Source of the DNA: Diadophis punctatus similis
Taxonomy: Eukaryota; Chordata; Lepidosauria; Squamata; Dipsadidae
NCBI GenBank assembly: GCA_023053685.1
Contig: JALIGW010000005.1
Location: 35,364,480-35,428,479, forward strand
Direction of reading: 5' to 3'
DNA length: 64,000 nucleotides
This document shows, one piece after another, positions 1-11,152 of the stretch. A program made the position numbers and the translations under genes. The first letter of the stretch is position 1, and the number at the start of each line of letters is the position of its first letter. The notes under the pieces were generated by a model that was not told where the DNA came from, searched no databases, and saw only the letters and a program-made list of their open reading frames with translations.

Positions 1-135
1 AAATAATGGTCTGTTGTTTAAAATAAAGTTCGTTTGGTCACCTAATTAGATATGTTGAATTAAAAAAAGAATGACTGGCCTTCCATGGCTGAGAAGGGAA
101 TTAAACCTAGGCTTCTAATCCCAGTTTGACACAGT

Positions 136-437
136 AATTATATCAGGGTTGGGTTCCACTTACCTTCCCTACCGGTTCGCATCGCAACGGAAGTGCTCAC
201 TTTGCTCTCACGTGCACTCCGTCACATCACACAAAACACCCAGAAATGACCCTCTGCACATTCGCAGAAGCCTTTGCGTATGTGCAGAGGGTTTTTTGCA
301 TGCCGCAGTGACTGGAGAATTGATTCGGGACTGTGGACTGCCAGTCATTGCTGCCGGTTTGGCGAGCGGTGGTAAATTTCCACTACCAGTTCTAAAGAAC
401 CGGTCCGAACTGGCAGCAACCCACCACTGAATTATAT
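136..437. mobile_element. hAT-type MITE, family with ACCGGT-containing ends, 286 bp
   Basis: The element proper is 144-429. It starts CAGGGTTGGGTTC and ends with the inverse of CAGTGGTGGGTTG, so it has imperfect terminal inverted repeats. It is flanked by a perfect 8-bp direct repeat AATTATAT (136-143 and 430-437), the duplication length of hAT transposases. The inside is GC-rich compared with the flanks and has no transposase frame, so it is non-autonomous. Related copies lie at 2362-2520, 15803-15983 and 62268-62472; ends are conserved but interiors differ. Confidence 0.8.
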
Positions 438-1305
438 GGTACCTCACGTGCCAAAAGCATTATAAATTAATATGGTTCTGACTTACAACTGGTATTACAA
501 TCAATGTTCAGCTCAAGACATAATTAAATGGAACAGATTTGAAGAAATGCAATATATTTTTGCCTGGCCTGAATTCCATGTTTTGGAATTTTATGACTTA
601 CAGATCAGCAAGTATGTACTGCATAGTCATCAATTAAATGCCATACAATTCCACCACAAAGTTTTCTTTTGTAAGTCTTGCAATGTGCTCAAACATGACT
701 ATGCTGGATTCCAGAATGCTATCAACCTGAACTGCTTTCCCTGTATGACATCAAAGGGAAATTCAGCCACAGTATGAACATGTTGATCTCTGTGTGATTC
801 CTGGAGAGTTTCCCATCCAAATATTTATTTAGCGGCACAGATGTTCATATCATCAAGCTGTGCAGGAACTCTCCTTTGCAAGTTCCTTACAACTGTAGCC
901 AAGAGAATAGAGTTGGATGTAATAATGTGAATTATTTGTAATATCTAGCTTGTGGTTGCTGTGTGGGAGAAGAGAAGGAAGAAACTTCTGTATGTTCCAA
1001 TTAAAAAGAAGAAGAAAGTTGGGATGCAATAACACATTCGAACCAGGTACCAATTAGATTTGCCAGATCATTGTGATTGTAGTCCTATTTTTAAATACAA
1101 CAATCAATGTTTTCCCATTTTATTACTCAAATAGTGTTGTCCTATCCCACCAGTTACAGTATATGCAAATAGCTTCCATTAACTTTGCCTCTACATGAGT
1201 AAGTAAAATTGGATTACATGCAGTGAGATAAATCTTCAGTGCCTAGTTCTTTGAAATAGTGTATAGTACCTTGCTGTAGATTTTTTGACTCATCATTTCT
1301 GAGTT

Positions 1306-1308
<3 letters not shown>
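438..1308. other. No gene recognised
   Basis: AT-rich DNA with only short chance reading frames (the longest about 100 codons, without recognisable motifs). I see no repeat ends, RNA gene or regulatory signature. Confidence 0.5.
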
Positions 1309-1357
<49 letters not shown>

Positions 1358-1396
1358 ACCACCACCACCACCACCACCAATAACAACAACAACAAT
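1309..1396. repeat. Compound microsatellite (AC)n-(CCA)n-(CAA)n
   Basis: About 24 perfect AC units pass directly into about eight CCA units and then four interrupted CAA units. The stepwise change suggests slippage plus point mutation of one ancestral array. Confidence 0.95.
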
Positions 1397-2290
1397 AGCA
1401 ATGGTGAAACCAAAAGCTATGTTGAATATAATAACCTAGTGGGACTAGACATTTAGCGGGAATTCATTTATTGCTTACATTCCCAAAGGACTTTTTAAGG
1501 AATTAGTTACATTTTATCACATAAAATGTCTTTACCATAAACAAATGAAGATCTGGAATTCAACTTTAAGAAATAAACTCAAATAAAAGGCAATTGAACC
1601 ACTCTTTGGGGATAAAGATTTAAATGAGGAAGAAGAAACAATTGATAGCCTATTAAGACTTGTAATTTTCCACCTTGAATTATTGACAACCTGTGACATT
1701 AGTCCTCTACAAATTACGGTCTATAAACAGCTTGGAAAATATGACCTTTGCATTACAATTGGTCTCCAGATGATTCTAAGCTTATTTTCAAGCAGCTGTC
1801 ATGGACTTATTTTCATGGAGGTTGAATAGGTGTGAGAATGCAAGTTAGCAGAGACAGTATATTTTCAGACTAAAGAAACCTGAAAACTTGATGGGTTATG
1901 TGTAATATGACTTTTTTAAACAATCCCAACAACAAAAAGATTTAGAAAAAGAGAAGTGAAAGGTAATTTTTCCCCACCAATTGATTAACAGTCATGGAAC
2001 AAACAAAATTAATTAGAATGAGTTTGTTGGCTTAGCACTTTTAGAAGAGGTTGGGGCAAAAGTGCATTCATAAACTGATTATGTGTGTTTGTGTATCTCT
2101 CTGTGTGTGGATTTCTTTTTTAGGGAAGGCTAGGGAAAGCAGAAACGTTTCCATGAAGATAAATGGCATACAGATCAGCCTTTCTGCTTGACTTTTCATG
2201 TTTTATTGAGATAGTTTAAAGATGATGGGTTAAATTTTATCCACAGACAATTGTGGAGAGGTTAGCTACACTGTGAATACTCTATTTAGC
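1397..2290. other. No gene recognised
   Basis: AT-rich sequence without a convincing open frame, repeat terminus or RNA structure that I can identify. Confidence 0.5.
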
Positions 2291-2295
2291 TACCA

Positions 2296-2352
2296 CACCT
2301 GTTTGTTGGATTTATATCCCACCTGTAGGAATTCAAGCCAGTGTATATAATA
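2296..2352 (-). repeat. Fragment of a SINE/L3-type 3' end
   Basis: The words 'ggatttatatcccacctg' and 'attcaagccagt' read on the minus strand as the pyrimidine/purine-rich 3' end of the common squamate retroposon tail that also occurs at 17391, 52736 and 62100. It is cut off by the MITE that begins at 2362. Confidence 0.4.
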
Positions 2353-2353
2353 T

Positions 2354-2528
2354 TTTCTTTTCAGCGGTAGGTTTTCCCCGGTTCAGTCTATTTCTGCGAA
2401 CCGGTATCAGCGATGGTGGGAGGCTCCACTCATCCACCTGGGATGCTTCTGTGCATGCGCAGAAGCATTGTGCGCATGCACGAGCAAACCAGTAGCGATG
2501 GGATTTAGAACCCACTACTGTTCCTTTT
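2354..2528. mobile_element. hAT-type MITE, ACCGGT family, 159 bp
   Basis: The element 2362-2520 starts CAGCGGTAGG and ends CCCACTACTG. Flanking octamers TTTCTTTT (2354-2361) and TTCCTTTT (2521-2528) match at 7 of 8 bases, as for an older hAT target-site duplication. The interior contains alternating GCATGCGC-type blocks that resemble NRF1 half sites. Inverted relative to the copy at 15803-15983. Confidence 0.75.
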
Positions 2529-2602
2529 CCTACAATAATTACAAGAGGTATATTCCGTACAAATAAATAAAAGGAATGGAATGGAAAGTAACTAGTTAAA
2601 GT

Positions 2603-3107
2603 CACTAGACCAGTGATGGCGAACCTTTTTTGGCTCGTGGGCCAAAAGGGTGTGCACATGCACACTACCACGCATGTGCATGGGCCCACACCCATGCTCT
2701 CCCCGTGCATGTGCACAACCCCTGTGCTGCCCCCCCACGCATGCGCACAGGGCTCACAACAGACTTCTGAAGCCTGGGGACGGCGAAAAATGGCTAAATG
2801 GGCCAACCGGAAGTTCGGAAATGAACTTCCGGTTGTGCCATTTTTTGCTGTCCCCACGTTTTAGGATGCTTTGTTTCCAAACTTCCGGTTGGCCGGTTGG
2901 GCCATTTTTCGCCGTTCCCACGCTTCAGGAGGTTTCCCTGAAGCCTGGGGACAGCAAAAATGGCCGAAAAGAAGGCCGAAAATCAGCTGGCCAGAGTGTG
3001 CATGCGCACTGGAGCTGACATAGGGCAACGCCTCACATGCCCTCCAATATGGCTCTGTGTGCCAGCTGTGGCACACATGCCATAGGTTCGCCATCACGGC
3101 ACTAGAC
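2603..3107. mobile_element. hAT-type MITE, 489 bp, GATGGCGAACC ends
   Basis: The element 2611-3099 has 15-bp terminal inverted repeats CAGTGATGGCGAACC and CCGTGATGGCGAACC (second one read on the minus strand). A perfect 8-bp duplication CACTAGAC lies at 2603-2610 and 3100-3107. Inside are purine/pyrimidine blocks repeated in direct and inverted orientation (for example 'cggttg' and 'ccgtccccac' motifs around 2800-2950) and GCATGCGCAC blocks. Reading frames across it on both strands are short and overlap each other, so there is no transposase. A solo end of the same family sits at 7733. Confidence 0.88.
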
Positions 3108-3139
3108 CAACATCTTAATGAAAAATTCAAGGCCATTGT

Positions 3140-4270
3140 TTACATATTGCAGTTTGGAAGAATAGTGGTTACTAACAGGTAGTTTTATACCACACATTGC
3201 TTGCTATGTATGGTCAGATTAATACTGATATTAACCCAATATCAACTTGATGTCCCCAGTCTTTTATCTGCTTCAAGAGAGAGCAAAACAAAACAAAAAC
3301 ACAAATTGTCTATAACAATTCTACAAGATATTTATTTTCTGGAAGGGAAAGGCTCTGTTATAAAAACAGCATCATAAAATGTGAAACAGTAACTATTATA
3401 ATTGGCAAATTTCAAAAATGTATTCCTAAAAATGTTGATAAGTTTTCTTCTGTATTTATGGCTTCATTCTGGTGCCAGTCTGTTACCGAAGTTCAATTCA
3501 CTACCTTTATCTCTGCTGCAATTTGCCTTGTAACCATACTGCTCAGTTCAATAATTCTGTCAAGTGGTATCTTTTTCTTCTTGACAAGGAGCCAAGCAGT
3601 GATTTATTGCTTGAATGAACATTCTTTTCAAGAAAGCCATTTGTTTAAACATCAGCAAACCCCAAAATTAATTATTCATTTTATGCTAATTTTAGAAGTT
3701 TATGTGCTTTAGAATAAGACTGCCAGGTATAATATATATAAAAATATTAATCCTAGCTTGTGATTCTGAAAACTTACATTTTGTATTTAATTATTTCTTC
3801 CCCCTGCCAAAATGATTTAGTTTCTAAGAAAGGGCTTTTTCTCTAACCTTTCTTTCTCTTATTACAATATTTTCTCATCTTGCTTTAGAAAGTGGTTTAA
3901 AAAAACCCGGTAACGTCATGTTGCTCCAAATCTATCTACATGGCAGGGTTTTATAGAAACCATTAAAATTATTGAGAAGGTACTATGAGCCACAATCATA
4001 AATAAAACCTGCTGAAAAAAGTCTAGTAAATAAGTGTTAGTGTGTACGAATATAGAAGACATCGATATAGAAAGCTTGTCATGTAATGTCAGGATTTTAG
4101 AATACTTCCTCATTTACACTTTTAAACAGTTTGTTTGACGTGTGCTGTTTTTCCAAGTTATAGAATTTTAGGAGAATGAAGGCAATGTCAGTATGAATAA
4201 TGAAGTATTATAGTTGGAGTATATGGGGTTGCAATATATAAATACATTATCCACAAGGAAAACATAATAT
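3140..4270. other. No gene recognised
   Basis: AT-rich sequence. An 84-codon frame at 3458-3712 is hydrophobic but lacks motifs, splice context or codon bias that would support a gene. Confidence 0.5.
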
Positions 4271-4289
4271 ACTATACCATATACTAGTA

Positions 4290-4650
4290 CTAGTAGCTGG
4301 ATACCTGTGCTTCACTATGAAATTGAACTCCTTAGCATGGAGTAGAATGTCTAAACTCCCAGCCCGCAGGCGGGATGAGTCAGGCACTGGCCACGCCCAC
4401 TGGCAGTTGGAACAGAGTTCTTTTCATGTGGGGAGGGGGAGTAGAACGTCTAACTCCTTAGCATCACATCATGTAAATAGTAATATAAGAAATAACTAAT
4501 GATCTGATGGTCATTTCGAAAAATCCTTTCTTAGCGAGCACCTAGAAGCCAAAAGGAACATATGTGCCAAGTTTCAAGTTTGTAGGCTTTACGGTTCTGG
4601 AGATTTTGTGATAATGCGTGAGTGGTATTTCACTTTTTTATATATAGATA
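4290..4650 (+). repeat. Dispersed repeat ending in TATATATAGATA (LINE or Penelope-type tail)
   Basis: The block runs from 'ggatacctgtgcttcactatgaa' style sequence through 'ccaagtttcaagtttgtagg' to a short ATATATAGATA tail. This layout (conserved 3' block ending in a TA/GATA microsatellite) recurs at 34700-34825 with 'tttatttatatagat'. It is typical of 5'-truncated retroposon copies, but I cannot assign the clade from sequence alone. Confidence 0.4.
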
Positions 4651-4807
4651 ATATATTAATATTATTTTTCTTCCATGGAAACTTTATTTCCTAAAAACCG
4701 CATGCTTGATTTGATCTTAAATTTTATTTCTATGTGATATTTCTGTTCATCCCTTAAAAAAAATCACAGTTATATAATTTATTAAAATTAATATCAAATT
4801 AAGATAT

Positions 4808-5830
4808 TAGAATACAATACAATACAATAAATACAATATTTTATTTGGCCAAGTGTGATTAGACATACAAGGAATTTGTCTCCAGTGCAGAAGCTCTCAG
4901 TTTACATATAAAGCAACAGAATAATCATAATATGTTAATATAAATAGGGGATTAATAAAAGGTAACAAGAAATATTATGATAATAGTACAGCCATGCTAC
5001 ATGGATAAATATACATAGACATTAGATAGTATTGTGAGAATTAGGTGTTCAGAAGAGTGATGGCATGAGGGGAAAAAATGTCCCTATATCTAGTTGTTTT
5101 GGCATGCAGTGCTCTATAGTGGCACTGTGCCCTATAATAGCCGTCCTCCTGAGGGGAGGAGTTGAAACAGTTTATGTCCAGGATGTGAGGGGTCTGTAGA
5201 TATTTTCTCAGCCCTCCATCTGACCCATGCAATATAATGGTCATCTATGGAAGGCAGGTTGGTGGCAATTGTTCTTTCTACAGTCCTGACTATCCATTGT
5301 AGTCTGTACCTGCCCTGTTTGGTTGCTGTACCAAACCAGGCAGTTATAGCAATACAAATGACAGACTCAATAATTCCTCTGTAAAACTGTGTCAACAGCT
5401 CCTGGGGCAGTCTGAACTTTCTGAGTTGACACAAGAAGAACGTTCTTGTTGTGCCTTTTAAATGATGGTTCTAATATTATGTGATCATTTCAAATCCTAG
5501 GAGATTATAGAACCCCCAAAACGTGAAGGATTTTGATACTGATATTGTGCTATCGAATATAGTAAGTGGTAGAATAGAAGGACTGCTCCTAAAATCCATT
5601 TTCATATCTACAGTTTTAAGCATGTTCAGCTCCAGATTGATCTGACACAGGGCCACTTGTTCAGCTTCCCATCTACATGCAGACTCATCACCATCTTGAA
5701 TGAGGCCAATGACTGTTGTATAATCTGCAAAGTTCAGCACTTTAACAGAGGCCTCTCTAGAGATGCAGTCATTGGTATATATAGAGAAGAGCAGTGGAGA
5801 GAGCACACAGCCCTGCCCAGGTACTATATG
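4808..5830 (-). pseudogene. CR1/L3-type LINE, 5'-truncated copy with broken reverse transcriptase
   Basis: Read on the minus strand, 5806-5477 encodes the end of a non-LTR reverse transcriptase: a 'LSPLLFSIYTND' segment (motif B/C region) is followed by the catalytic box as FADY rather than FADD. Further downstream (5434-5041), two overlapping frames encode the C-terminal part ('LPQELLTQFYRGIIESV', 'PSIDDHYIAW'). Frame changes and stops show it is dead. The 3' UTR ends near 4808 at the 'ttggccaagtgtgatt' block and an ATACA-type microsatellite. A second copy of the 3' end lies at 30067-30640 in the same orientation. I recall this 3' end as that of the abundant snake CR1-L3 family. Confidence 0.75.
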
Positions 5831-5834
5831 TAAT

Positions 5835-6195
5835 TTTTCCTAGCCTCACCTGTTGCTTCCTATCTGTCAAAAAGTATTAGAAGACTATTCTATGTCCCTC
5901 AATCATGTTTTTTTCATATTTTAAAACCAGTAGTTGTGTCTGCATTATGTGCATTTTGATGCTTTAACTTGTATCTACACCCAATGTGTTCTTGTAAGAT
6001 CCACCCAGAAGAAGAAAAATTATTGGCAATTGCTTTCCTGGAATAGGAATAGTTGGGAGGGGACAAACGCAGAGGGATTTGTCCAAAACAGTGTAGCCTG
6101 TTGCCAAAGACTCTTAGTCTGAACAGGTGTTTCTAAAACTGTCTTAGAATCAGGACAGCAGGACAAGAGCAACTTAAGCATGTATAAAAATATTC
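5835..6195. other. No gene recognised
   Basis: No repeat boundary, RNA gene or supported reading frame is visible. Confidence 0.45.
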
Positions 6196-6199
6196 CCTA

Positions 6200-6362
6200 A
6201 GTTTTGTAGGTGGAGCTCTTGCCTCACAATCAGGAGGTTTTGAGTTAGATCCTAGGTAGAGGCAGATGTAGAGTCTCCTGCTTGGGCAGGGGGTTGGACT
6301 AGATGACCTGCAAGGTCCCTTCCAACTCTGTTAATCTGTAAAATCTGTAATCTGTATTGCTA
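6200..6362 (+). mobile_element. tRNA-headed SINE with CR1-like tail
   Basis: The 5' part 'ggtggagctcttgcctcacaa' followed by 'gagttagatcct' looks like degenerate A and B boxes of a tRNA-derived pol III promoter. The 3' part, 'ggttggactagatgacctgc' then 'cccttccaactctg' and a repeated 'aatctgta' end, matches the conserved 3' end of CR1 LINEs. That combination would let CR1 reverse transcriptase mobilise it. Degenerate, with no clear target-site duplication. Confidence 0.65.
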
Positions 6363-6364
6363 CA

Positions 6365-7640
6365 TCTCATTTAAGACACTTAGCACTTTTTAGTTTTGTT
6401 GCAAATGTCTTCTGCAAAATATCTATTTGAGGTCCCCAAAAATAATATATAATTGAAATAACCAAATAAGTAGTCTTATCAAAGCTGAGAATCAGTTTTT
6501 ACATTTTTATATTCCTGAAGGGTTCACTATGTGAAACATTATCAGGCGACCTACTTTCTCCAGTGATCTTTTCTTTTTCATTTTGTTATTTTCTTCCTCC
6601 TATTACCATTTTGTGTTGATTAGGATAATAATAAAAGTTGGAAATAAGATGAGTGGGGGTGGGTGAGTTGGAAATCAAGGGGAAAAGGGCAGTGCATTAT
6701 TTCATTACAACATTTCTTTCCATCCCGAATTCTGACATTTAGAAAACATAATATGCATGTCTTTGTTCATTAGCATCTTCAGGTTTTTTAGCAACAGTTG
6801 AAAAAGGAAAAAAGAATATTAAATATAAACTAACCTTTTACCATTCAAACAACACAATATGAAAACAAAAAGAAACATTAAATGAAATAGATTTATCTAG
6901 ATTTTCAGCCCACACATAAAATAAGAGTCTTGTCATGTGACTGTTCAATTTGTACCTATCTTGTACAAAATCTCTTCTCTCATATTGTGGTGGCATAGAT
7001 CTTATAATGATGATTCCATTGTTGCTAACCAAATTTGTTCCTGGATTTGTTCCAAGGCTGTTCCAACTATCCACTGTCATAATTCTTCATTGTTCACATT
7101 TCATATATTCCACTACTGTATAGGATAACAGATGTTTATGAGCTACTGCGTTAAGTTTTGTAATGTTTTTTGGGTTACACATCTCAGACAGCTTGCAGCT
7201 GGACCAATCAACTAAGTTTGAGAAAACATCCTGGAATAATTTATCAAACATAGATGGAAGATTAATTAAATCTGGCCTTATAAAGCAGAATATTCTGACA
7301 GCATTTTGTTGTCTGTACATGGCAAGGGTTTCATTTGTGACTATTTCCCTCAAAAACAAAAATCAGATGGAAGGCATGATGAGACAATAATATTCCATGG
7401 TATATTCTTAGATATGCATGACATTTAAATTACCCAAAACAACAACAAAAAAAGAGCTACTCCTTTCCCCATGAAGACCGGTTGAATCTACATAGTCAGG
7501 GAGTCTATAATCAGCAGAATTCATATTACTATGTGATCATCCAGAATGAAACAAATGCCCTTAAAGCTGGTATCAAGTAGATGGGAAAAGAATGTGGTAT
7601 TCATATGGGCTATTGCAATACATCTCCTTGATCAACATAT
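6365..7640. other. No gene recognised; contains a two-part open frame on the minus strand
   Basis: Mostly AT-rich with no repeat ends. On the minus strand 7359-6838 stays open for about 174 codons with a single in-frame TGA (7084-7086). The translation has no motif I recognise, so it is listed under findings rather than called as a gene. Confidence 0.4.
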
Positions 7641-7642
7641 TT

Positions 7643-7732
7643 GAGTAGAGTAGAGTAGAGTAGAGTAGAGTAGAGTAGAGTAGAGTAGAGTAGAGTAGAG
7701 TAGAGTAGAGTAGAGTAGAGTAGAGTAGAGTA
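7643..7732. repeat. Pentanucleotide microsatellite (AGAGT)n
   Basis: About 18 uninterrupted copies of GAGTA. It ends directly against a hAT-type terminal fragment. Confidence 0.97.
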
Positions 7733-7775
7733 CCATGATAGCGAACCTATGGCACACAGAGGGCCCTTTTTTTCA
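7733..7775. mobile_element. Solo end of the GATGGCGAACC hAT-type family
   Basis: The sequence 'ccatgatagcgaacctatgg' then 'cacacagagggccc' matches the end of the element at 2611-3099 (minus-strand reading of 3099 inwards). The other end is absent, so this is a truncated copy joined to the preceding microsatellite. Confidence 0.6.
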
Positions 7776-7779
7776 ATGT

Positions 7780-8250
7780 AATTCAGTATCTGGGTTGTAT
7801 GGGATAACCGAACATGCCAAGCAGTAGATTGAACACTGCGAAATTAAATTTCTGATAAAAAAATGAAGAATCTTACATATTCTGTTTTCTATTATCTAAG
7901 CTCTGAAATACTAAAATCTGATGATATGCTTTCATTTTAATTTCACTATTTTAAAAACAACCTGATCTTGTGTAAGGTGTCAACCTGCCTACCAGACTGT
8001 CAGATGGCATTCCCCCAGTGGCTGTATATGTCTGACAGAGACATGTGCCAATTAAGGGTTGTAAAGTGCTAAATTTCATCACTGCCCTCCTAGGAAAGCT
8101 TATCAGTGGCAGCAGGATGGCTGCTTGCGGAAGATACCAAATTATGTTGCTGTTCTGCTCACTGAACAGGCTTATAAATTCCTTGCTATGAAAATGGTAA
8201 AAAGAAAGGTATTGGAACATAAAGCATTTCTTGATACAAGATGGCAATAA
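7780..8250. other. No gene recognised
   Basis: Nothing identifiable; only short chance frames. Confidence 0.45.
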
Positions 8251-8252
8251 AC

Positions 8253-9013
8253 TACCGTATTTTTCGGAGTATAAGATGCACCTTTTTCCTCCCTAAAAGT
8301 GGCTGAAAATTTGGGTGCGTCTTATACTTCGAATGTAGCTTTTTTTTCCAGCCCTATCTAAGTGCTAACATATCTTCCCAGCTCTTACCTTGCAGGCTTT
8401 TTCATTGTTACTCTCTCCAAAGAATGTTTTTCCAGCCCTAAGTCTTTGCAGAATTTTTTTTCATTGCTCTACTTGCTCTGAATAAGTTTTTTTCTAGCCC
8501 TAACCAGGTGCTAACTATCTTCCCAGCTCTTACCGGCTTGCAGGCTCTTTCATTGTTATTCTCTCAGAAGAAGGTTTTTTTAAGTCCTAACCAGGGGATA
8601 AAATAATGTGCTGAAGCTGTTCCAAATAAGTTTTTTTCTAGCCCTAACTAGGTGCTAACGATCTTCCCAGCTCTTACCTTGCAGGCTCTTTCATTGTTAC
8701 TCTCTCAGAAAAATGTTTTTCCAGTCCTAAGTCTTTGCAAGGTTTTTTTCATTGCTTTACTTGCTCTGAAAAAGTTTTTTTCTAGCCCTAACTAGGTGCT
8801 AACGATCTTCCCAGCTCTTACTGGCTTGCATGCTCTTTCATTGTTACTCTCTCAGAAGAAGGTTTTTTTAAGTCCTAACCAGGGGATAAAATAATGTGCT
8901 GAAGCTGACCAGACTAAGGACGCTAGCCAGATGAATACCTGGTAGGCAGATTGTTTTCCCCTATTTTCCTCCCCAAAAACTAAGGTGCGTCTTATACTCC
9001 GAAAAATATGGTA
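8253..9013. mobile_element. TA-flanked MITE with internal duplication, 757 bp
   Basis: The element 8255-9011 begins CCGTATTTTTCGGAGTATAA and ends with its inverse (one mismatch near the tip), giving inverted repeats of about 28 bp. It is flanked by TA on both sides (8253-8254, 9012-9013), consistent with Tc1/mariner-type integration. Internally a module of about 270 bp ('agccctaac.aggtgctaac', 'cttcccagctcttac', 'cattgttactctctc') occurs twice, roughly 8340-8620 and 8630-8905. No transposase frame. A shorter inverted relative is at 22205-22690. Confidence 0.8.
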
Positions 9014-9533
9014 AATGATGAAGCCAGGCCAGTAGTATGACAGGTCACATATCCATCTGTTATAGAAGTTAAGGAAATGGTCAGCAATGGACCTAATAAC
9101 CTGCAAGGCAGTAAAGGAAAGCCCCTCAACAATTACCTTAATCAATGTGTAACTATAACTACAAGTACATCCCAATTCTAGATGTGTGGTTCAACCAGAG
9201 TCCTAGTTGGAATAAGAAAGTATCTTATAAAAATGATGTATTTTATTCTCCTCCTGACCTAAAGAGTAGTCAGCCATTAGTTGGGAATGTTTTAGCTATA
9301 AATCTCTTGAATTTAGATAGAAATTAGATTATAGGGGTTAAAATCTTTTCAGCTGCTGGGCACTGGCATATGAATTTATTATTCCAGGCATTCCAACCAT
9401 GTTTTTTTTAAACTAATAACACTAAAATTTAAGATTACTGTCAAATCCAGAAAGAATTGATAATCTTTCCCTCGTTCTTGGGGGAGGATGCTGAAATCTC
9501 ATGAGATTGTCAGTAATCTGTAATTAATGAGAT
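9014..9533. other. No gene recognised
   Basis: No supported gene or repeat; AT-rich. Confidence 0.45.
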
Positions 9534-9600
<67 letters not shown>

Positions 9601-9626
9601 CCTTTCTTTCTTTTCCTTTCTTTCTT
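9534..9626. repeat. Microsatellite (TTTC)n
   Basis: About 17 perfect TTTC units to 9600, then interrupted units to 9626. Confidence 0.97.
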
Positions 9627-9629
9627 CAT

Positions 9630-10027
9630 AAACTATGTCTAGGAATGTTATGGGTTCATGCAGGTCTGTGAGGCCAGTCTGTAGTGTAGAATATCTCCAT
9701 GTCTATGATTGCACAGTATTAATTCATTTATAATTTGTTCAGTAGTATTGTATTATAAAATATTTGATTCTAGGAGGGATTAATTGCCAGAATTAATCAT
9801 TTTGCCCATTAATTTTTAAACAAGATTCATCTATTCAGAGCTCTTAAAGCTACTGGATCAGGGCTACAAAAATCCAGACCAAAGATCAGGTAAAACAAAG
9901 AAACATTGAAAACTGTCTTTGTTAGCATCAAGTCATCATCTGTATTATTTTCAGCCTGGATCCATTAATCCTAATAGTTTAAGTTTATACTAATAACATT
10001 TCAATTTGTTCAATTGATAAACCAAGT
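9630..10027. other. No gene recognised
   Basis: No supported feature. Confidence 0.45.
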
Positions 10028-10138
<111 letters not shown>

Positions 10139-10139
10139 A

Positions 10140-10605
10140 AGATCACTTGCAAAGAAAATGCTGTTTGTTATGGATACTTGTTCAGGCTGTACTCATGCCA
10201 GTTAAGCAAATACTTAAGCAATTCATTTAATTATGTTAAGCACCCATTAACAGCAGCCTAAACTTTCCCCTGGGCTGTATCAGTGGTATGAGATTCTAAT
10301 TGTTAGAGACTAACCAAGATTTTCTTCTTGTATCTGTAGGTGATTTTAATTCTGACAAAGTTGTATGACTACAACCTGGGGAGTATCACAGAGAGCTCAC
10401 TGTGGAGGTATGTAGATAAGCTGAACTAATAATTACTATTTCCTTTAAAACAGACTTTCATTAAACTTAATTGATTTTTTTATGCTGAAATATTTGTACA
10501 ACACTCTGTATGGTCATTTGGGGCGCTTCTAATTCTTTACAAGCAGGGATGTCAACAGAGACACATTCTTTCCACCTAACTACTTTTTGCAAAGTATAAT
10601 CTAGC
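10140..10605. other. No gene recognised
   Basis: No supported gene or repeat. Confidence 0.45.
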
Positions 10606-10606
10606 G

Positions 10607-10741
10607 CAGGGATCTCCAGCCTTGGCAACTTTAAGACTTGTGGACTTCAATTCTCAGAATTCTTCAGCCAGCAAAGCTGACTGAGGAATTCTGGAAGTTG
10701 AAGTCCACAAGTCTTAAAGTTGCCAAGGTTGGAGACCCCTG
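10607..10741. mobile_element. Foldback MITE, 135 bp
   Basis: The left arm CAGGGATCTCCAGCCTTGGC is matched by the inverse at the right end (CAGGGGTCTCCAACCTTGGC on the minus strand). The complementarity continues through 'aactttaagacttgtggact' almost to the centre, so nearly the whole element is one imperfect hairpin. The CAGGG(G/A)TCTCCAACC tip is of hAT type, but the flanking octamers do not match, so the duplication has decayed or a boundary has shifted. Confidence 0.8.
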
Positions 10742-10744
10742 CAC

Positions 10745-11150
10745 TTCAACTTTGTTGAAGCCCAGTTAAAAGGAATTTAGTTCTGATTTTTAAAAAGAAA
10801 TTCACAAGATTTCAGTCTCAGAATATTTTAAACAATTATACAAATTCTAACCCTAGTTTATAATGATTTCTTCCTCAACAAACTAGTGGTGACAGCATTT
10901 CCCCTGTTTTTTTGGAGGATTTTTTGTTTGTTTTAAGCCTATGTCTATTGTTCTTTCAAAAAGCGCTAATCCCATGTTAAAAACAGAGCTAGCATTGTTT
11001 GAGTGCTAATCCCTCTGTATTTTAGAGGCATGAGTATAATTCGATAAATGCAGTACTTCAGAAAGTACCTGTCAGGCATACTGAGGGAAAATGCCTCTAC
11101 AGAACCCGGTGACTGGTCTTCTTGCAGCCAAAGCCAAATAAGGCCATCAA
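10745..11150. other. No gene recognised
   Basis: No supported feature. Confidence 0.45.
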
Positions 11151-11152
11151 GT

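Noticed and set aside
2333..3018. Frames of 83-174 codons on both strands
   Set aside because: They cross two MITEs and their terminal repeats; frames on both strands overlap, as expected in GC-rich low-stop DNA.
7643..7732. CRISPR-like array
   Set aside because: Simple pentanucleotide repeat without spacers, in a vertebrate genome.
8852..9175. 107-codon frame that partly recurs at 22070-22381
   Set aside because: The two translations match only because both cross copies of the same MITE; the matching part has no transposase motif.
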